Of a stretch of 46,609 nucleotides of DNA, positions 32,107 through 40,997 are shown piece after piece. Origin of the DNA: Streptomyces sp. WAC06614 (GTDB lineage: Bacteria > Actinomycetota > Actinomycetes > Streptomycetales > Streptomycetaceae). The stretch lies in assembly GCF_003949795.1 (NCBI RefSeq), contig NZ_RPRY01000018.1, positions 1-46,609 of the forward strand, read 5' to 3'. The translations under genes and the position numbers were made by a program. Numbering within the stretch: the first letter of the stretch is position 1; each line of letters starts with the position of its first letter. The notes beneath the pieces were generated by a model, which was given only the letters and a program-made list of their open reading frames with translations, did no database searches and had not been told where the DNA came from.

Positions 32107-33110
32107 CGGGTCACCCGCTTGATGTAGGGCTCCAGCTGCGCCGCCTGCTCCTTGGTGACGATCTGCGGGCCGGTCAGCACGGGCCGGCCGCCGCCGAGGG
32201 TGTCGGCGTTGTAGCGGTAGAGCCACAGCAGGTCCACGGCCTCGTAGCCCTGGAGGTAGGGCTGCTGGTCGACGGCGAAGCCGAGCTGGTCGGCCTTGAG
32301 GCCCTGGAGCACGGACGGGTTCAGGTCGAACGTGTCGACCTCGGCCTTGCTGCCCGCGGCGTCCTTGGCCTTGACGGCCGTGGCGGCGAACGGGGCGCCG
32401 AGCGTGACCACGGCGTCCACGGCCGGGTCGGCCTGGAGCTTGGCCTGGATCGCGGCCTGGACCGAGGGCATGTTGGTGCCCTCGACGTAGAGGTTCTCCA
32501 GGGCGCCGCCGAAGGTCTTCTTCGCACCGGCGCAGCGCTGCTCGTGGCCGACGTTGCCGGACTCGTGCAGCACGCAGACCGCCTTGGTGCGCCCGCGCTT
32601 GTTGAGCTCGGTGCCGACGGCCTCGCCGGCGATCTCCTCGTCCTGCCCGATGTGGGTCAGCGCGCCGTAGGCCTGGGACTGGGCGGCGCCGGAGTTCACG
32701 GTGACCACGGGGATGCCGGCCTTGACGGCCTTGCCGACGACGTCCTTGAGGGCCTCGGGCTTGGCCAGGCTGACGATGATGCCGTCGACGCGCTGGTCGA
32801 TGGCGTTCTGGACGAGCTGGGCCTGGGCCTGGCCCTGGTCGTCGTGGGAGTAGATGAAGTTGATGTTGTCCTTCTTCGCGGCCTCCTTGGCGCCGTTCTG
32901 GACGATGTCCCAGAACGTGTCCCCGTCGCCCGCATGCGTGATCATGGCGAAGGTCCAGCGCGGGGTGGACACGGCCGGGCGCCCCTCGGCGGCCTTCGCA
33001 CGCTCCTCGGCGCGCTTGCCGCCCGTACTGCTGCATCCCGCGAGGGACACGGCCAGCGCCGCGGCGACCACGGCCCCCGCCCAGCGCGCTCCTGTCCGAA
33101 CCCTAGACAC
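32103..33110 (-). CDS. CUT2-type sugar-binding lipoprotein
   Basis: 335 aa from the GTG at 33110, which gives a normal lipoprotein signal ([26 protein letters not shown], Cys at 26). A GTG at 33143 would add 11 residues; neither has a strong Shine-Dalgarno. Periplasmic-binding-protein-like fold (peripla_BP_4): [85 protein letters not shown] and [18 protein letters not shown]. First gene of the five-gene importer operon; divergent from a Gfo/Idh/MocA dehydrogenase. Confidence 0.9.
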   Translation of the reverse strand: MSRVRTGARWAGAVVAAALAVSLAGCSSTGGKRAEERAKAAEGRPAVSTPRWTFAMITHAGDGDTFWDIVQNGAKEAAKKDNINFIYSHDDQGQAQAQLVQNAIDQRVDGIIVSLAKPEALKDVVGKAVKAGIPVVTVNSGAAQSQAYGALTHIGQDEEIAGEAVGTELNKRGRTKAVCVLHESGNVGHEQRCAGAKKTFGGALENLYVEGTNMPSVQAAIQAKLQADPAVDAVVTLGAPFAATAVKAKDAAGSKAEVDTFDLNPSVLQGLKADQLGFAVDQQPYLQGYEAVDLLWLYRYNADTLGGGRPVLTGPQIVTKEQAAQLEPYIKRVTR

Positions 33111-33243
33111 GTCGGTGTGCCATCCCTTCGCTTCGCCGATCACTCGTCGTCACAACCTGGTCATTTCAGGTTTCAGCCGCCCAGTATCCGCCACAGTGGA
33201 CCTTGCAGGGTCATCGGGGCACGGCCGGGCAGGTCCGGGCAGA

Positions 33244-33279
33244 TTGACAGCGGACCCGTACGGGGTCACGTTGAGTGCA
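33244..33279 (+). promoter_or_regulatory. Housekeeping-type promoter of the dehydrogenase
   Basis: TTGACA at 33244-33249, a 17-bp spacer and CACGTT at 33267-33272, six bases before the ATG at 33279. There is no Shine-Dalgarno, so the transcript is probably leaderless. Confidence 0.5.
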
Positions 33280-34316
33280 TGCGCATCGGGATCGTCGGAA
33301 CCGGCCGGATCGGCTCGTTCCACGCCGCTGCGCTCAGCCGTCATCCCCAGGCCGGCTCGCTGGTGCTCGCCGACGCCGACCCGGCGCGGGCCGCGCGGCT
33401 CGCCGAGCGGCTGGGGGCCACCGCGGCGCCGGCCGTGGACCAGGTGTTCACGTGGGGGGTGGACGCGCTGGTCGTGGCCTGCGCGACGGCGGGCCACCCG
33501 GAACTGGTGGTCCGGGCCGTACGGGCGGGGCTGCCGGTGTTCTGCGAGAAACCGCTGGCCCCGGACCTGGCCGGGACCCTGGCGGTGCTGCGCGAGGTCG
33601 AGTCGCTGGGCGGCACGCTCCAGGTGGGCTTCATGCGCCGGTTCGACGCGGGCTACCGCACCGCCCGTGAGCTGGTGCGTTCCGGGGCGCTCGGCCGGCT
33701 GCACACCGTGCGCACGATGACGGCCGATCCCGCGCCGCCGCCGGCCGGGTACCTGCCCGGCTCGGGCGGGCTGTTCCGGGACTGCCTGGTGCACGACTTC
33801 GACATGGTCCGCTGGGTGACCGGGCGGGAGGTCGTCCGGGTGTACGCGACCGGTTCGGACGCCGGGCCGCCGCAGTTCCGCGCGGCCGGGGACGTGGACA
33901 CGGGGGCGGCGGTGCTGACGCTGACCGACGGGACCCTGGTGACCTGCACCGGCACCCGCTGCAACGGGGCCGGCTACGACGTCCGGATGGAGCTGGCCGG
34001 AGAGCTGGACCAGGTCTCGGCCGGGCTGGACGACCGGACGCCGATCGCCTCGACCGAGCCGCACGGGCCGCCCCCGGCGAGCAGGCCGTGGACCGGTTTC
34101 CTGGAGCGGTTCGGTCCCGCGTACCAGGCGGAGCTGGCGGCGTTCGTCCGGCTGGTCCGCGGCGAGGGCGAGAACCCGTGCGACGGGCGGGAGGCCCTGG
34201 CCGCGCTGCGGATCGCCGAGGCCTGCGAGACCTCCCGCCGGGAGCGGCGCGAGGTCACGCTGGACGCCGTACCGGGCGGGCCGACGACCCCCGCGGCGCG
34301 GGCCGGCGGGAGCTGA
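33279..34316 (+). CDS. Gfo/Idh/MocA-family sugar or inositol dehydrogenase
   Basis: 345 aa NAD(P)-dependent oxidoreductase. Rossmann motif GIVGTGRIGSFHA at 4-16, catalytic K91 in CEKPLAPDL, and D168/H172 in FRDCLVHDFDMVRW match the K/D/H set of inositol 2-dehydrogenases. QVGFMRRFD is typical of this subgroup. It lies divergent from a CUT2 importer; if the imported compound is a cyclitol or sugar, this enzyme may start its oxidation. The C-terminal 15 residues are a disordered Pro/Ala/Gly tail. Confidence 0.92.
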   Translation: MRIGIVGTGRIGSFHAAALSRHPQAGSLVLADADPARAARLAERLGATAAPAVDQVFTWGVDALVVACATAGHPELVVRAVRAGLPVFCEKPLAPDLAGTLAVLREVESLGGTLQVGFMRRFDAGYRTARELVRSGALGRLHTVRTMTADPAPPPAGYLPGSGGLFRDCLVHDFDMVRWVTGREVVRVYATGSDAGPPQFRAAGDVDTGAAVLTLTDGTLVTCTGTRCNGAGYDVRMELAGELDQVSAGLDDRTPIASTEPHGPPPASRPWTGFLERFGPAYQAELAAFVRLVRGEGENPCDGREALAALRIAEACETSRRERREVTLDAVPGGPTTPAARAGGS

Positions 34317-34367
34317 GCCGGGGCCCGGGACGGGTCTGCCGAGGTGGTCCGGTCCTGGCACCGGCGG

Positions 34368-35552
34368 CTACCAGCGCACCGGGAGCTGCTTCGCGCCCCG
34401 GATCAGGGTGCCGGGGATCCATTCCGGCCGGCCGCCCTCCGGGTCCGCGGCCAGCCCGGGAAAGCGCGTCAGCAGGGAGCGGACCGCGATCCGGCCCTCC
34501 AGCCGGGCCAGCGGGGCGCCCAGGCAGAAGTGGATGCCGTGGCCGAAGGCGAGGTGGCCCTGCGGGGCGCGCCGGATGTCGAAGGTGTCCGGTTCCGGGA
34601 ACCGGCCCGGGTCGCGGCCGGCCCCGGCCAGCGAGACCAGCACCGCGTCACCGGCCGCGATCCGCACCCCGGCGATCTCGGTGTCCTCGCGGGCGAAGCG
34701 GTAGGTGGAGTTCTCCACCGGGCCGTCGTAGCGCAGCATCTCCTCGACGGCGCCGTCGAGCAGGCCCCAGTCGGCGCGCAGGGCGGCGAGCTGGTCGGGA
34801 TGGTCGAGCAGGGCGCGCACCCCGTTGCCGATGAGGTTGACCGTGGTCTCGTGGCCGGCGACGAGCAGCAGGAAGGCCATGCCGACCAGTTCCTCGTGGC
34901 CGAGCCGGTCGCCGCCCTCGTCCCTGGTCCGGATCAGCGCGCTCATCAGGTCCTCGCCGGGGCGGCGCCGCTTGTCCTCGATCAGTTCGGCGAGGTAGCC
35001 CGCCACGGCCGCCAGTGCCTCGGAGGAGGCGGCCGTGCTGGAGGGCGCGACCACCTCGTTGGACCAGCGGCGGAACTGCTCCCGGTCGAGGTCGGGGACG
35101 CCGAGCAGCTCGCAGATCACGGTCATCGGCAGCGGGAAGGCGAGCGACCGGATCAGATCGGTGCGGCGGGCACCTTCGGCGGCCATCCCCTCGAGCAGCT
35201 CGTCGGTGATCTGCTGGACGCGCGGGCGCATGGCCTCGACCCGGCGGGCGGTGAACTCGCGGGATACGAGCCGGCGCAGCCGGGTGTGCCGGGGCGGGTC
35301 GGACTCCAGCATGTGGTTGTTGACGGCGCTGGCGACCACGTCGCCGAAGTACTCCGAGGCCTGCCAGTCCTTGGAGAGGCCGGGGTGGTTGAGGGCCTCG
35401 CGGCAGGCCTCGTGGCCGACGACCAGCCAGACCAGGTCGCCGTTCTCCAGGGCGACGCGGTGCACGGGGCCGGCCGCGCGCAACTTGGCGTAGTACGGGT
35501 ACGGATCCGCCGTGAAGTCGTCCCCGTGGCTGCTGATGTCCAGGTTCGGCAT
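34368..35552 (-). CDS. Cytochrome P450 (CYP107-like)
   Basis: 394 aa. Heme loop FGHGIHFCLGAPLARLEG with C343, I-helix LLLVAGHETTVNLIGNG, K-helix EEMLR and DPPRHTRLRRLVSREFT. The length and FGHGxHxCLGAPLARLE pattern are typical of streptomycete CYP107/CYP105-type soluble P450s. The ATG has AAGGAG four bases upstream. No ferredoxin gene adjoins it. Substrate unknown; the next genes are a RibD-type reductase and an SDR, not a recognisable biosynthetic cluster. Confidence 0.94.
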   Translation of the reverse strand: MPNLDISSHGDDFTADPYPYYAKLRAAGPVHRVALENGDLVWLVVGHEACREALNHPGLSKDWQASEYFGDVVASAVNNHMLESDPPRHTRLRRLVSREFTARRVEAMRPRVQQITDELLEGMAAEGARRTDLIRSLAFPLPMTVICELLGVPDLDREQFRRWSNEVVAPSSTAASSEALAAVAGYLAELIEDKRRRPGEDLMSALIRTRDEGGDRLGHEELVGMAFLLLVAGHETTVNLIGNGVRALLDHPDQLAALRADWGLLDGAVEEMLRYDGPVENSTYRFAREDTEIAGVRIAAGDAVLVSLAGAGRDPGRFPEPDTFDIRRAPQGHLAFGHGIHFCLGAPLARLEGRIAVRSLLTRFPGLAADPEGGRPEWIPGTLIRGAKQLPVRW

Positions 35553-35634
35553 CGGTCTCCTTGCCCTTTCCCCCGTGTCCGGCGTTCAGCGTAGGACGGC
35601 GTCCCTGCGGCGGGGTCGGGATTCGGACAGGCGT

Positions 35635-36249
35635 TCAGTCCGGAAAGGACCCGAACGTCGCCCGGCCGGACGGCCGGTAGGTGAGGACGGCCGTGCCGCC
35701 CGAGGTGATGTGGGAGGCCACGAGATCGCAGGCGGTGGGCAGGCCGCCGGTGGGGAAGAGACGGCGACCCTTGCCGAGGAAGACCGGGTGCACGAACAGG
35801 CAGAACTCGTCGATCAGGTCGCGCGCGAGGAGGTACTGGGCCAGTTGTCCGCTGCCCCACACCTGGAGCTCGCCGTCGAGGGCGTCCTTGACCCGGGTGA
35901 CCTCGGCCTGGAGTTCGCCGTCCAGGACCGTGACGGGCCCCCAGGCCGGGTCCTGGAGCGTGGTCGAGGCCACGTACTTGGGCAGGGTGTTGAGGCGGTG
36001 CGCGATCGGGTCGGCGGGGTCCTCGTGGGCGGGCCAGTAGCCGGCGAAGATCTCGTAGGTGCGCCGGCCCAGCAGGAAGGCCCGGGCGCGGTCGAAGATC
36101 TCGGTCACGCAGGCCCCGCCCTCGTCGTCCAGGAGCGGGACCTGCCAGCCGCCGTAGGTGAAGCCCTCGCTGGGGTCCTCCTGCGGTCCGCCCGGGGCCT
36201 GCATCACGCCGTCGAGGGTGACAAAGGTGGTCAGGGTCAGCTTGCCCAT
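35635..36249 (-). CDS. Dihydrofolate-reductase-like (RibD C-terminal domain) protein
   Basis: 204 aa from the ATG at 36249, with GAGGAGG seven bases upstream; the extra upstream residues to 36339 are not protein-like. RibD_C/YyaP-type fold: KLTLTTFVTLDGVMQAPGGP, RARAFLLGRRTYEIFAGYWP, PKYVASTTLQ, LQVWGSGQLAQYLLARDLIDEF and HPVFLGKGRRLFP. It belongs to a large NADPH-binding reductase-like family of mostly unknown substrate. Divergent from the SDR at 36429. Confidence 0.92.
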   Translation of the reverse strand: MGKLTLTTFVTLDGVMQAPGGPQEDPSEGFTYGGWQVPLLDDEGGACVTEIFDRARAFLLGRRTYEIFAGYWPAHEDPADPIAHRLNTLPKYVASTTLQDPAWGPVTVLDGELQAEVTRVKDALDGELQVWGSGQLAQYLLARDLIDEFCLFVHPVFLGKGRRLFPTGGLPTACDLVASHITSGGTAVLTYRPSGRATFGSFPD

Positions 36250-36428
36250 GGCGCCGCCTCCTCTTCTTCCGTTTCCTTCGCGGGCCTTTCCCTGGTGCAG
36301 ACTCCCCGAGCCGCGGCGGCTCATCGGTGCGCCACGCACGAACGCGGGGGCGGATTCCCGCCAGCACCGGATGCGCCCGGCGTATGGGATGGACGTCGCA
36401 ACCCGATGGTTCGACGTACGGAGGAACG

Positions 36429-37160
36429 ATGGACGGCAAGGCGGTACTGGTGACGGGGGGCAGCCGGGGCATCGGCGCGGCGATCGCCGTGCGGCTGGCC
36501 GAGGCCGGGGCCGATGTGGCGATCACCTACGCGTCCCGGGAGGCGGCGGCCCAGGACGTGGTCCGCGCGATCGAGGCGGCCGGCCGGCGGGGCGTCGCCC
36601 TCCGGGCGGACTCCGGCGACCCGGCGGAGGCCGCCGGTGCCGTGGACCGCGCGGCCGAGGCCCTGGGCGGGCTGGACGTCCTGGTCAACAACGCGGGCGT
36701 CGGCCTCGTCGGCCCCCTGGAGTCGATCACCCCGGCCGATGTGGACCGGGTGCTCTCGGTGAACGTGCGCGGGGTCTTCCTGGCCTCGCAGGCGGCGGCC
36801 GCCCGGATGGGGCGGGGCGGCCGGATCGTCACCGTCGGCAGCTGCATGGCCCAGCGGGTCCCCGGCCCGGGCGGCACGCTCTACGCGATGAGCAAGGCGG
36901 CGCTCGGCGGGCTCAACCGGGCCCTGGCCCGGGAGCTGGGCGAGCGGGGGATCACCGCGAACCTGGTCCTGCCGGGCCCGGTGGACACCGACATGAACCC
37001 GGCCGACGGGCCCTTCGCCGGACCGCAGAGCGCGATGACGGCGCTGGGCCGGTTCGGTCGTCCCGAGGAGGTCGCCGCCGTGGTGGCGTTCCTGGCGGGG
37101 GACGGGTCGGCGTACGTCACCGGGGCCGAGTTCGCCGTCGACGGCGGGCACGCGGCGTAG
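36429..37160 (+). CDS. Short-chain dehydrogenase/reductase (FabG-like)
   Basis: 243 aa classical SDR. Cofactor motif TGGSRGIG at 9-16, NNAG at 87-90, and the catalytic set S138, Y152, K156 in GSCMAQRV...LYAMSKAAL. The PGPVDTDMNPADG segment and the C-terminal YVTGAEFAVDGGHAA are typical of the SDR C1 group. The ATG at 36429 has GGAGG four bases upstream; the longer frame starting at 36327 lacks a ribosome-binding site. Substrate unknown. Confidence 0.93.
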   Translation: MDGKAVLVTGGSRGIGAAIAVRLAEAGADVAITYASREAAAQDVVRAIEAAGRRGVALRADSGDPAEAAGAVDRAAEALGGLDVLVNNAGVGLVGPLESITPADVDRVLSVNVRGVFLASQAAAARMGRGGRIVTVGSCMAQRVPGPGGTLYAMSKAALGGLNRALARELGERGITANLVLPGPVDTDMNPADGPFAGPQSAMTALGRFGRPEEVAAVVAFLAGDGSAYVTGAEFAVDGGHAA

Positions 37161-37170
37161 CAGCGCCGAC

Positions 37171-37204
37171 GGGGCCCACCGCGCGCGTGCGCGCGGTGGG
37201 CCCC
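37171..37204. terminator. Strong bidirectional palindrome
   Basis: GGGGCCCACCGCGCGC (37171-37186), GT, then its perfect 16-bp inverted copy to 37204. It lies ten bases after the SDR stop and upstream of the convergent allantoicase stop. The centre is alternating purine-pyrimidine (CGCGCGCGTGCGCGCG), which is Z-DNA-prone. Confidence 0.75.
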
Positions 37205-37325
37205 ACGGGCTGTCCGGGGTGGCCGGTGGTGCGTCCGGTCACCCGCGGGGGTCACGGGCGGGTGTCGCGCCGCCCGTGACCGGACCCCGGGAATGTCGGT
37301 TCCCGGGGACGTCGTCGGACCGGTG

Positions 37326-38444
37326 TCAGCCGCCGAGCTCCTGGTGACGGGCGGTCAGCGCGGCCGTACCGGCCTCCGTCAGGGAGCCGAACAGGCGCAG
37401 CCGGGAGAAGCCGCCGTCCGGGAAGATGTCGATCCGGACGTGGGTGCCGACCGCCGGAGCGTCCAGCACGAACCGGTGGTTGGTGTCGGGCTGCAGGCGG
37501 GTGCGCGGCAGGAACTCCGTCCACTCGCCCTCCTCGCCCGTCTTCACCGACAGCGAGGCCCAGCCGGCCGAGTTGCCCTTGAGGTAGGCGGTGTCGATCT
37601 CGACCGCGCGGATCTCGGACTCGGCGACGAGCTGGTAGCGGATCCAGTCGTTGCCCCGGTCACGGCGGCGGGCGGTCTCCCAGCCGTCGTCCATCTTGCG
37701 GGAGCGGCCCGGGTTGATGGTGTTGGTCGGCGGGGAGTAGAAGCGGTTGGAGGCGTCCTGGACGGCGCCGCCGTTCTCCAGCGCCACCACGTCGAAGGAG
37801 CCGAGGGCCGCGAGCCACTGCGGGTCCGGCAGGACCTCGCCGTGGACGCGCAGGCGGGCGATGCCGCCGTCGGGGTGCTGGTTGACGCGCAGGTGGGTGA
37901 AGCGCTGCTCGACGGTCACCTCGAAGCCGTTGGCCGCGTGGCCGCCGACGGGGGTGCGCGGGACGAGGGTCGTCCACTTCACGTCGTCGCCGAGGAGCTC
38001 CTCGGGGGTGGGCGCGAGGGCGCCCTCCCAGTTGGTCCCCTCGACGGACACGGCCTGCGGCATGTTGCCGCGGAAGTGGGCGGTGTCGACCACGATGCCG
38101 CGGATGACGCCGGGGGCGCCCAGGCGTACCAGGGCCCAGTCGTGGTCCTCCGCGGTCGGCCAGGGCTGCTCGGCGGAGACACCGCGCCGGCGGCGGGTCT
38201 CCCAGCCGTCCATGACCTTGCCCTTGTGGCCGAAGTGCTCGGGGTCGAAGTGTGCGGCCTCGGCGACGAGCAGGTTCTCGCGCTGGGCGAAGAACTCGTC
38301 GTTGGCGGCGATCACACCGGCGCCGAGCTCACGGGCGGCGAGGTTCGCGAAGTGCGAGAACGGGAACTCGGCCGTGCGGTAGTCGGCGTACGGGTCGCCG
38401 CCCCCGTACGGGTTCGCGTTGCCGGTGAAGGAAGGGATCGGCAC
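37326..38444 (-). CDS. alc: Allantoicase
   Basis: 372 aa from the GTG at 38444 (PIPSFTGNANPYGGGDPYADYRTAEFPF). It hydrolyses allantoate to ureidoglycolate and urea. Two homologous jelly-roll repeats are visible: KVMDGWETRRRR...GIVVDTAHFRGNMP...RFTHLRVNQHPDGGIARLRVHG and, later, KMDDGWETARRR...AVEIDTAYLKGNSAG...THVRIDIFPDGGFSRLRLFG. It starts two bases after the allantoinase stop and is probably translationally coupled. Confidence 0.95.
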   Translation of the reverse strand: MPIPSFTGNANPYGGGDPYADYRTAEFPFSHFANLAARELGAGVIAANDEFFAQRENLLVAEAAHFDPEHFGHKGKVMDGWETRRRRGVSAEQPWPTAEDHDWALVRLGAPGVIRGIVVDTAHFRGNMPQAVSVEGTNWEGALAPTPEELLGDDVKWTTLVPRTPVGGHAANGFEVTVEQRFTHLRVNQHPDGGIARLRVHGEVLPDPQWLAALGSFDVVALENGGAVQDASNRFYSPPTNTINPGRSRKMDDGWETARRRDRGNDWIRYQLVAESEIRAVEIDTAYLKGNSAGWASLSVKTGEEGEWTEFLPRTRLQPDTNHRFVLDAPAVGTHVRIDIFPDGGFSRLRLFGSLTEAGTAALTARHQELGG

Positions 38445-38446
38445 TG

Positions 38447-39790
38447 TCAGTTCTGCCTTTCGAGGAGGAGGCCGCTGGGCTCGGACGGGGTGCCGTGGTC
38501 GGCGATCTGCGTACCGCGCAGCCAGGTGGACTTCACGACGCCGTACAGCGTCCGGCCGGCGTAGGCCGTGACCTGGTTGCGGTGGTGGAGCTCGGCCGGG
38601 TCCACGGTGAAGGTCTCGTCGGGCGCCAGGACCGCGAAGTCGGCGTCGCGGCCGGCCTCGATGGCGCCCTTCTGCGTCAGGCCCGCGAGGCGGGCGGGGG
38701 CGGTGGACATCCAGCCGACGACGTCCTCCAGGGAGCGCCCGCGCCGGCGCGCCTCGGTCCAGATGGCGGGCAGGCCGAGCTGGAGGGAGGAGATGCCGCC
38801 CCAGGCGGTGGAGAAGTCGCTGGTCTTGAGGTCCGCCGTGGACGGCGAGTGGTCGGAGACGATGCAGTCGATCGTGCCGTCGGCCAGCGCGTCCCAGAGC
38901 AGGTCCTGGTTGGCGGCCTCGCGGATGGGCGGGCAGCACTTGAACTCGCTGGCGCCGTCGGGCACTTCCTCGGCGGTCAGGGTGAGGTAGTGCGGGCAGG
39001 ACTCGACGGTGATCCGTACGCCCTCGGCCTTCGCGGCGGCGATCAGCGGCAGCGCGTCGCTGGAGGACAGGTGCAGCACGTGGACGCGGGCGTCCAGCCG
39101 CTTGGCCTGGGCGATCAGGTTCTCGATCGCGGTGTTCTCGGCGTCGCGCGGGCGGGAGGCGAGGAAGTCGGCGTACTTCGGGCCCGGTACGGACGGCGCG
39201 GAGTCCAGGTGGTGCGGGTCCTCGGCGTGGACGATCATCAGCCCGCCGAAGCCGCTGATCTCCGCGAGGGACGCGGCGAGCTGCTCCTGGTCGAGCTCGG
39301 GGAACTCGTCGACGCCCGAGGGCGACAGGAAGCACTTGAAGCCGAAGACGCCGGCGTCGTGCAGCGGGTGCAGGTCCTTGACGTTGTCCGGCAGGGCGCC
39401 GCCCCAGAAGCCGACGTCCACATGGGCCTTCTCGCGGGCCACGTCCTGCTTGATCCGCAGGTGGTCCACGGTGGTGGTGGGCGGCAGGGAGTTGAGCGGC
39501 ATGTCGAGGATCGTGGTGATCCCGCCGGCCGCGGCTGCGCGGGTGGCCGTCCAGAAGCCTTCCCACTCGGTACGGCCCGGGTCGTTCACGTGGACGTGGG
39601 TGTCGACCAGACCGGGGAGCAGCACGTCGTCACCGAAGTCCTGCAGCCGGGCGCCGGCGGGCACCTCGGCCTCGTACGGCAGCACGGCCGCGATCTTCCC
39701 GGCGGCGACGGCCACCGAGGCGGCGCGCGTGCCCTCGGGGGTGATGACGCGCGTCGAGCGCAGTACCAGTTCCACTGCCACGTCGGACAC
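38447..39790 (-). CDS. allB: Allantoinase
   Basis: 447 aa amidohydrolase that opens allantoin to allantoate. Metal ligands H65/H67 in [13 protein letters not shown]152 in [17 protein letters not shown]188 in MIVHAED, H240 in [11 protein letters not shown] and D313 in IVSDHSPST are intact. The pattern [25 protein letters not shown] is diagnostic of allantoinases. The GTG at 39790 has GGGAGG upstream. It is the first gene of the pair with allantoicase, transcribed away from an IclR regulator across a 328-bp region that contains repeated TTCCACAG elements. Confidence 0.95.
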   Translation of the reverse strand: MSDVAVELVLRSTRVITPEGTRAASVAVAAGKIAAVLPYEAEVPAGARLQDFGDDVLLPGLVDTHVHVNDPGRTEWEGFWTATRAAAAGGITTILDMPLNSLPPTTTVDHLRIKQDVAREKAHVDVGFWGGALPDNVKDLHPLHDAGVFGFKCFLSPSGVDEFPELDQEQLAASLAEISGFGGLMIVHAEDPHHLDSAPSVPGPKYADFLASRPRDAENTAIENLIAQAKRLDARVHVLHLSSSDALPLIAAAKAEGVRITVESCPHYLTLTAEEVPDGASEFKCCPPIREAANQDLLWDALADGTIDCIVSDHSPSTADLKTSDFSTAWGGISSLQLGLPAIWTEARRRGRSLEDVVGWMSTAPARLAGLTQKGAIEAGRDADFAVLAPDETFTVDPAELHHRNQVTAYAGRTLYGVVKSTWLRGTQIADHGTPSEPSGLLLERQN

Positions 39791-39809
39791 CCGGAACCTC
39801 CCGATCTAC

Positions 39810-39935
39810 TTCCACAGAGCGAAATTCAACGTTCTGTTGACGGAGTCTTCATGGCGATCCGGGGCCCGTCAAGAGCACCCGGACGGACCGCTGACGCACA
39901 GCCGGTGCACTTGGATGTTTCCACAGGATGGAATT
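39810..39935. promoter_or_regulatory. Candidate AllR operators in the allB-allR intergenic region
   Basis: The 328-bp gap (39791-40118) holds two related 17-mers: TTCCACAGAGCGAAATT at 39810-39826 and TTCCACAGGATGGAATT at 39919-39935. TCAAC-N5-GTTGA at 39826-39840 and the IclR-like dyad TGGAATTATGATTTCG at 39929-39944 overlap them. The first copy is 20 bp from the allB start, where it could block transcription. No gene is seen in this stretch. Confidence 0.5.
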
Positions 39936-40118
39936 ATGATTTCGCTTCACAGAATGTAGGTACCACCACCGCAACCCGGCCGGTCCCCCTCCGGCCCAGG
40001 TCCGGCACCCGGACAAACCGCCTCTGACCGGCGACGACGGCAGCGACCCGACACTAGGGCCGCCGCCGGGGGCCGGGTAGGCTGCTCCCTTGCCTGCCAG
40101 CACCGAAAGGACCGCGCC

Positions 40119-40922
40119 GTGCCGACGTCCAGCGCCAGCACCACCGACGCCGCCTCCAAGACCACCGCTGCCAGCGGTGGCGTCCAGTCCCTCGAGCGCG
40201 CCTTCGATCTGCTCGAACGGATGGCGGACGCGGGGGGCGAGGTCGGCCTGAGCGAGCTCTCCGCCGCCAGCGGCCTGCCCCTGCCCACCATCCACCGGCT
40301 CATGCGCACGCTCGTGGCCTGCGGGTACGTACGGCAGCAGCCCAACCGACGGTACTCCCTCGGCCCCCGGCTGATCCGGCTCGGCGAGTCCGCGTCCCGG
40401 CTGCTGGGCACCTGGGCGCGGCCGTACCTGGCCCGCCTGGTCGAGGAGACCGGCGAGACGGCGAACATGGCCCTGCTCGACGGCGACGAGATCGTCTACG
40501 TCGCCCAGGTGCCCTCCAAGCACTCCATGCGCATGTTCACCGAGGTCGGCCGCCGGGTGCTCCCCCACTCCACCGGTGTGGGCAAGGCGCTGCTGGCCCA
40601 CACCCCCGCCGACGAGGTACGGGCGCTGCTGGCGCGCACCGGCATGCCCGCGGCGACCGAGAAGACCATCACCACCCCCGAGGGCTTCCTCGACGCCCTG
40701 GAGCAGGTCCGCAAGGCCGGCTACGCCGTCGACGACAACGAGCAGGAGATAGGGGTCCGCTGCCTCGCGGTCTCCGTGCCGAACTCGCCGACCGCCGCCG
40801 CCATCTCCATCTCCGGCCCGGCCGGCCGGGTCACCGAGGCCGCGACCGAGACCATCGTGCCGATCCTCCAGGAGATCGCCGCCGAGCTGTCGGTGGCCCT
40901 GGCCAACCAGAACCCGGCCTGA
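40119..40922 (+). CDS. allR: IclR-family regulator, probable allantoin regulator AllR
   Basis: 267 aa. A Ser/Thr/Ala-rich N-terminal extension of about 20 residues precedes the winged helix-turn-helix (GGVQSLERAFDLLERMA...LPLPTIHRLMRTLVACGYVRQ, residues 21-75). The IclR effector domain follows (about 95-260; GTWARPYLARLVEETGETANMALLDGDEIVYVAQV, LPHSTGVGKALLAH, GYAVDDNEQEIGVRCLAVSV). The GTG start has AAGGA seven bases upstream. Position next to allB and alc argues for AllR; the effector would be an allantoin-pathway intermediate by analogy. Confidence 0.9.
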   Translation: MPTSSASTTDAASKTTAASGGVQSLERAFDLLERMADAGGEVGLSELSAASGLPLPTIHRLMRTLVACGYVRQQPNRRYSLGPRLIRLGESASRLLGTWARPYLARLVEETGETANMALLDGDEIVYVAQVPSKHSMRMFTEVGRRVLPHSTGVGKALLAHTPADEVRALLARTGMPAATEKTITTPEGFLDALEQVRKAGYAVDDNEQEIGVRCLAVSVPNSPTAAAISISGPAGRVTEAATETIVPILQEIAAELSVALANQNPA

Positions 40923-40939
40923 CCCCGAACGCACCGTAC

Positions 40940-40981
40940 GGCGAGAGCCCGGACCCCCTCCACGGGGTCCGGGCTCTCGCC
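40940..40981. terminator. Strong bidirectional hairpin after allR
   Basis: Perfect 18-bp arms GGCGAGAGCCCGGACCCC (40940-40957) and its complement (40964-40981) around a six-base loop. It lies between the convergent allR (stop 40922) and the ABC ATPase (stop 40998). Confidence 0.85.
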
Positions 40982-40997
40982 GTGGCCGGTGGCCGCC

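Noticed and set aside
33123-33143. GTG at 33143 as start of the sugar-binding protein
   Set aside because: Adds 11 residues before an otherwise normal lipoprotein signal and lacks a Shine-Dalgarno; kept only as the alternative to 33110.
34317-34367. CCGGGGCCCGGG palindromic stretch after the dehydrogenase
   Set aside because: Short and GC-only; such palindromes are common by chance here, so it is not called a terminator.
34088-34834. Plus-strand frame bridging the dehydrogenase end and the P450 end
   Set aside because: Starts inside a good gene, is Arg/Pro/Gly-rich and runs antisense to the P450 heme-binding region.
34368-37160. P450, RibD-type reductase and SDR as a biosynthetic gene cluster
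   Set aside because: No scaffold-forming enzyme, no carrier proteins and mixed orientations with separate promoters; the grouping looks incidental.
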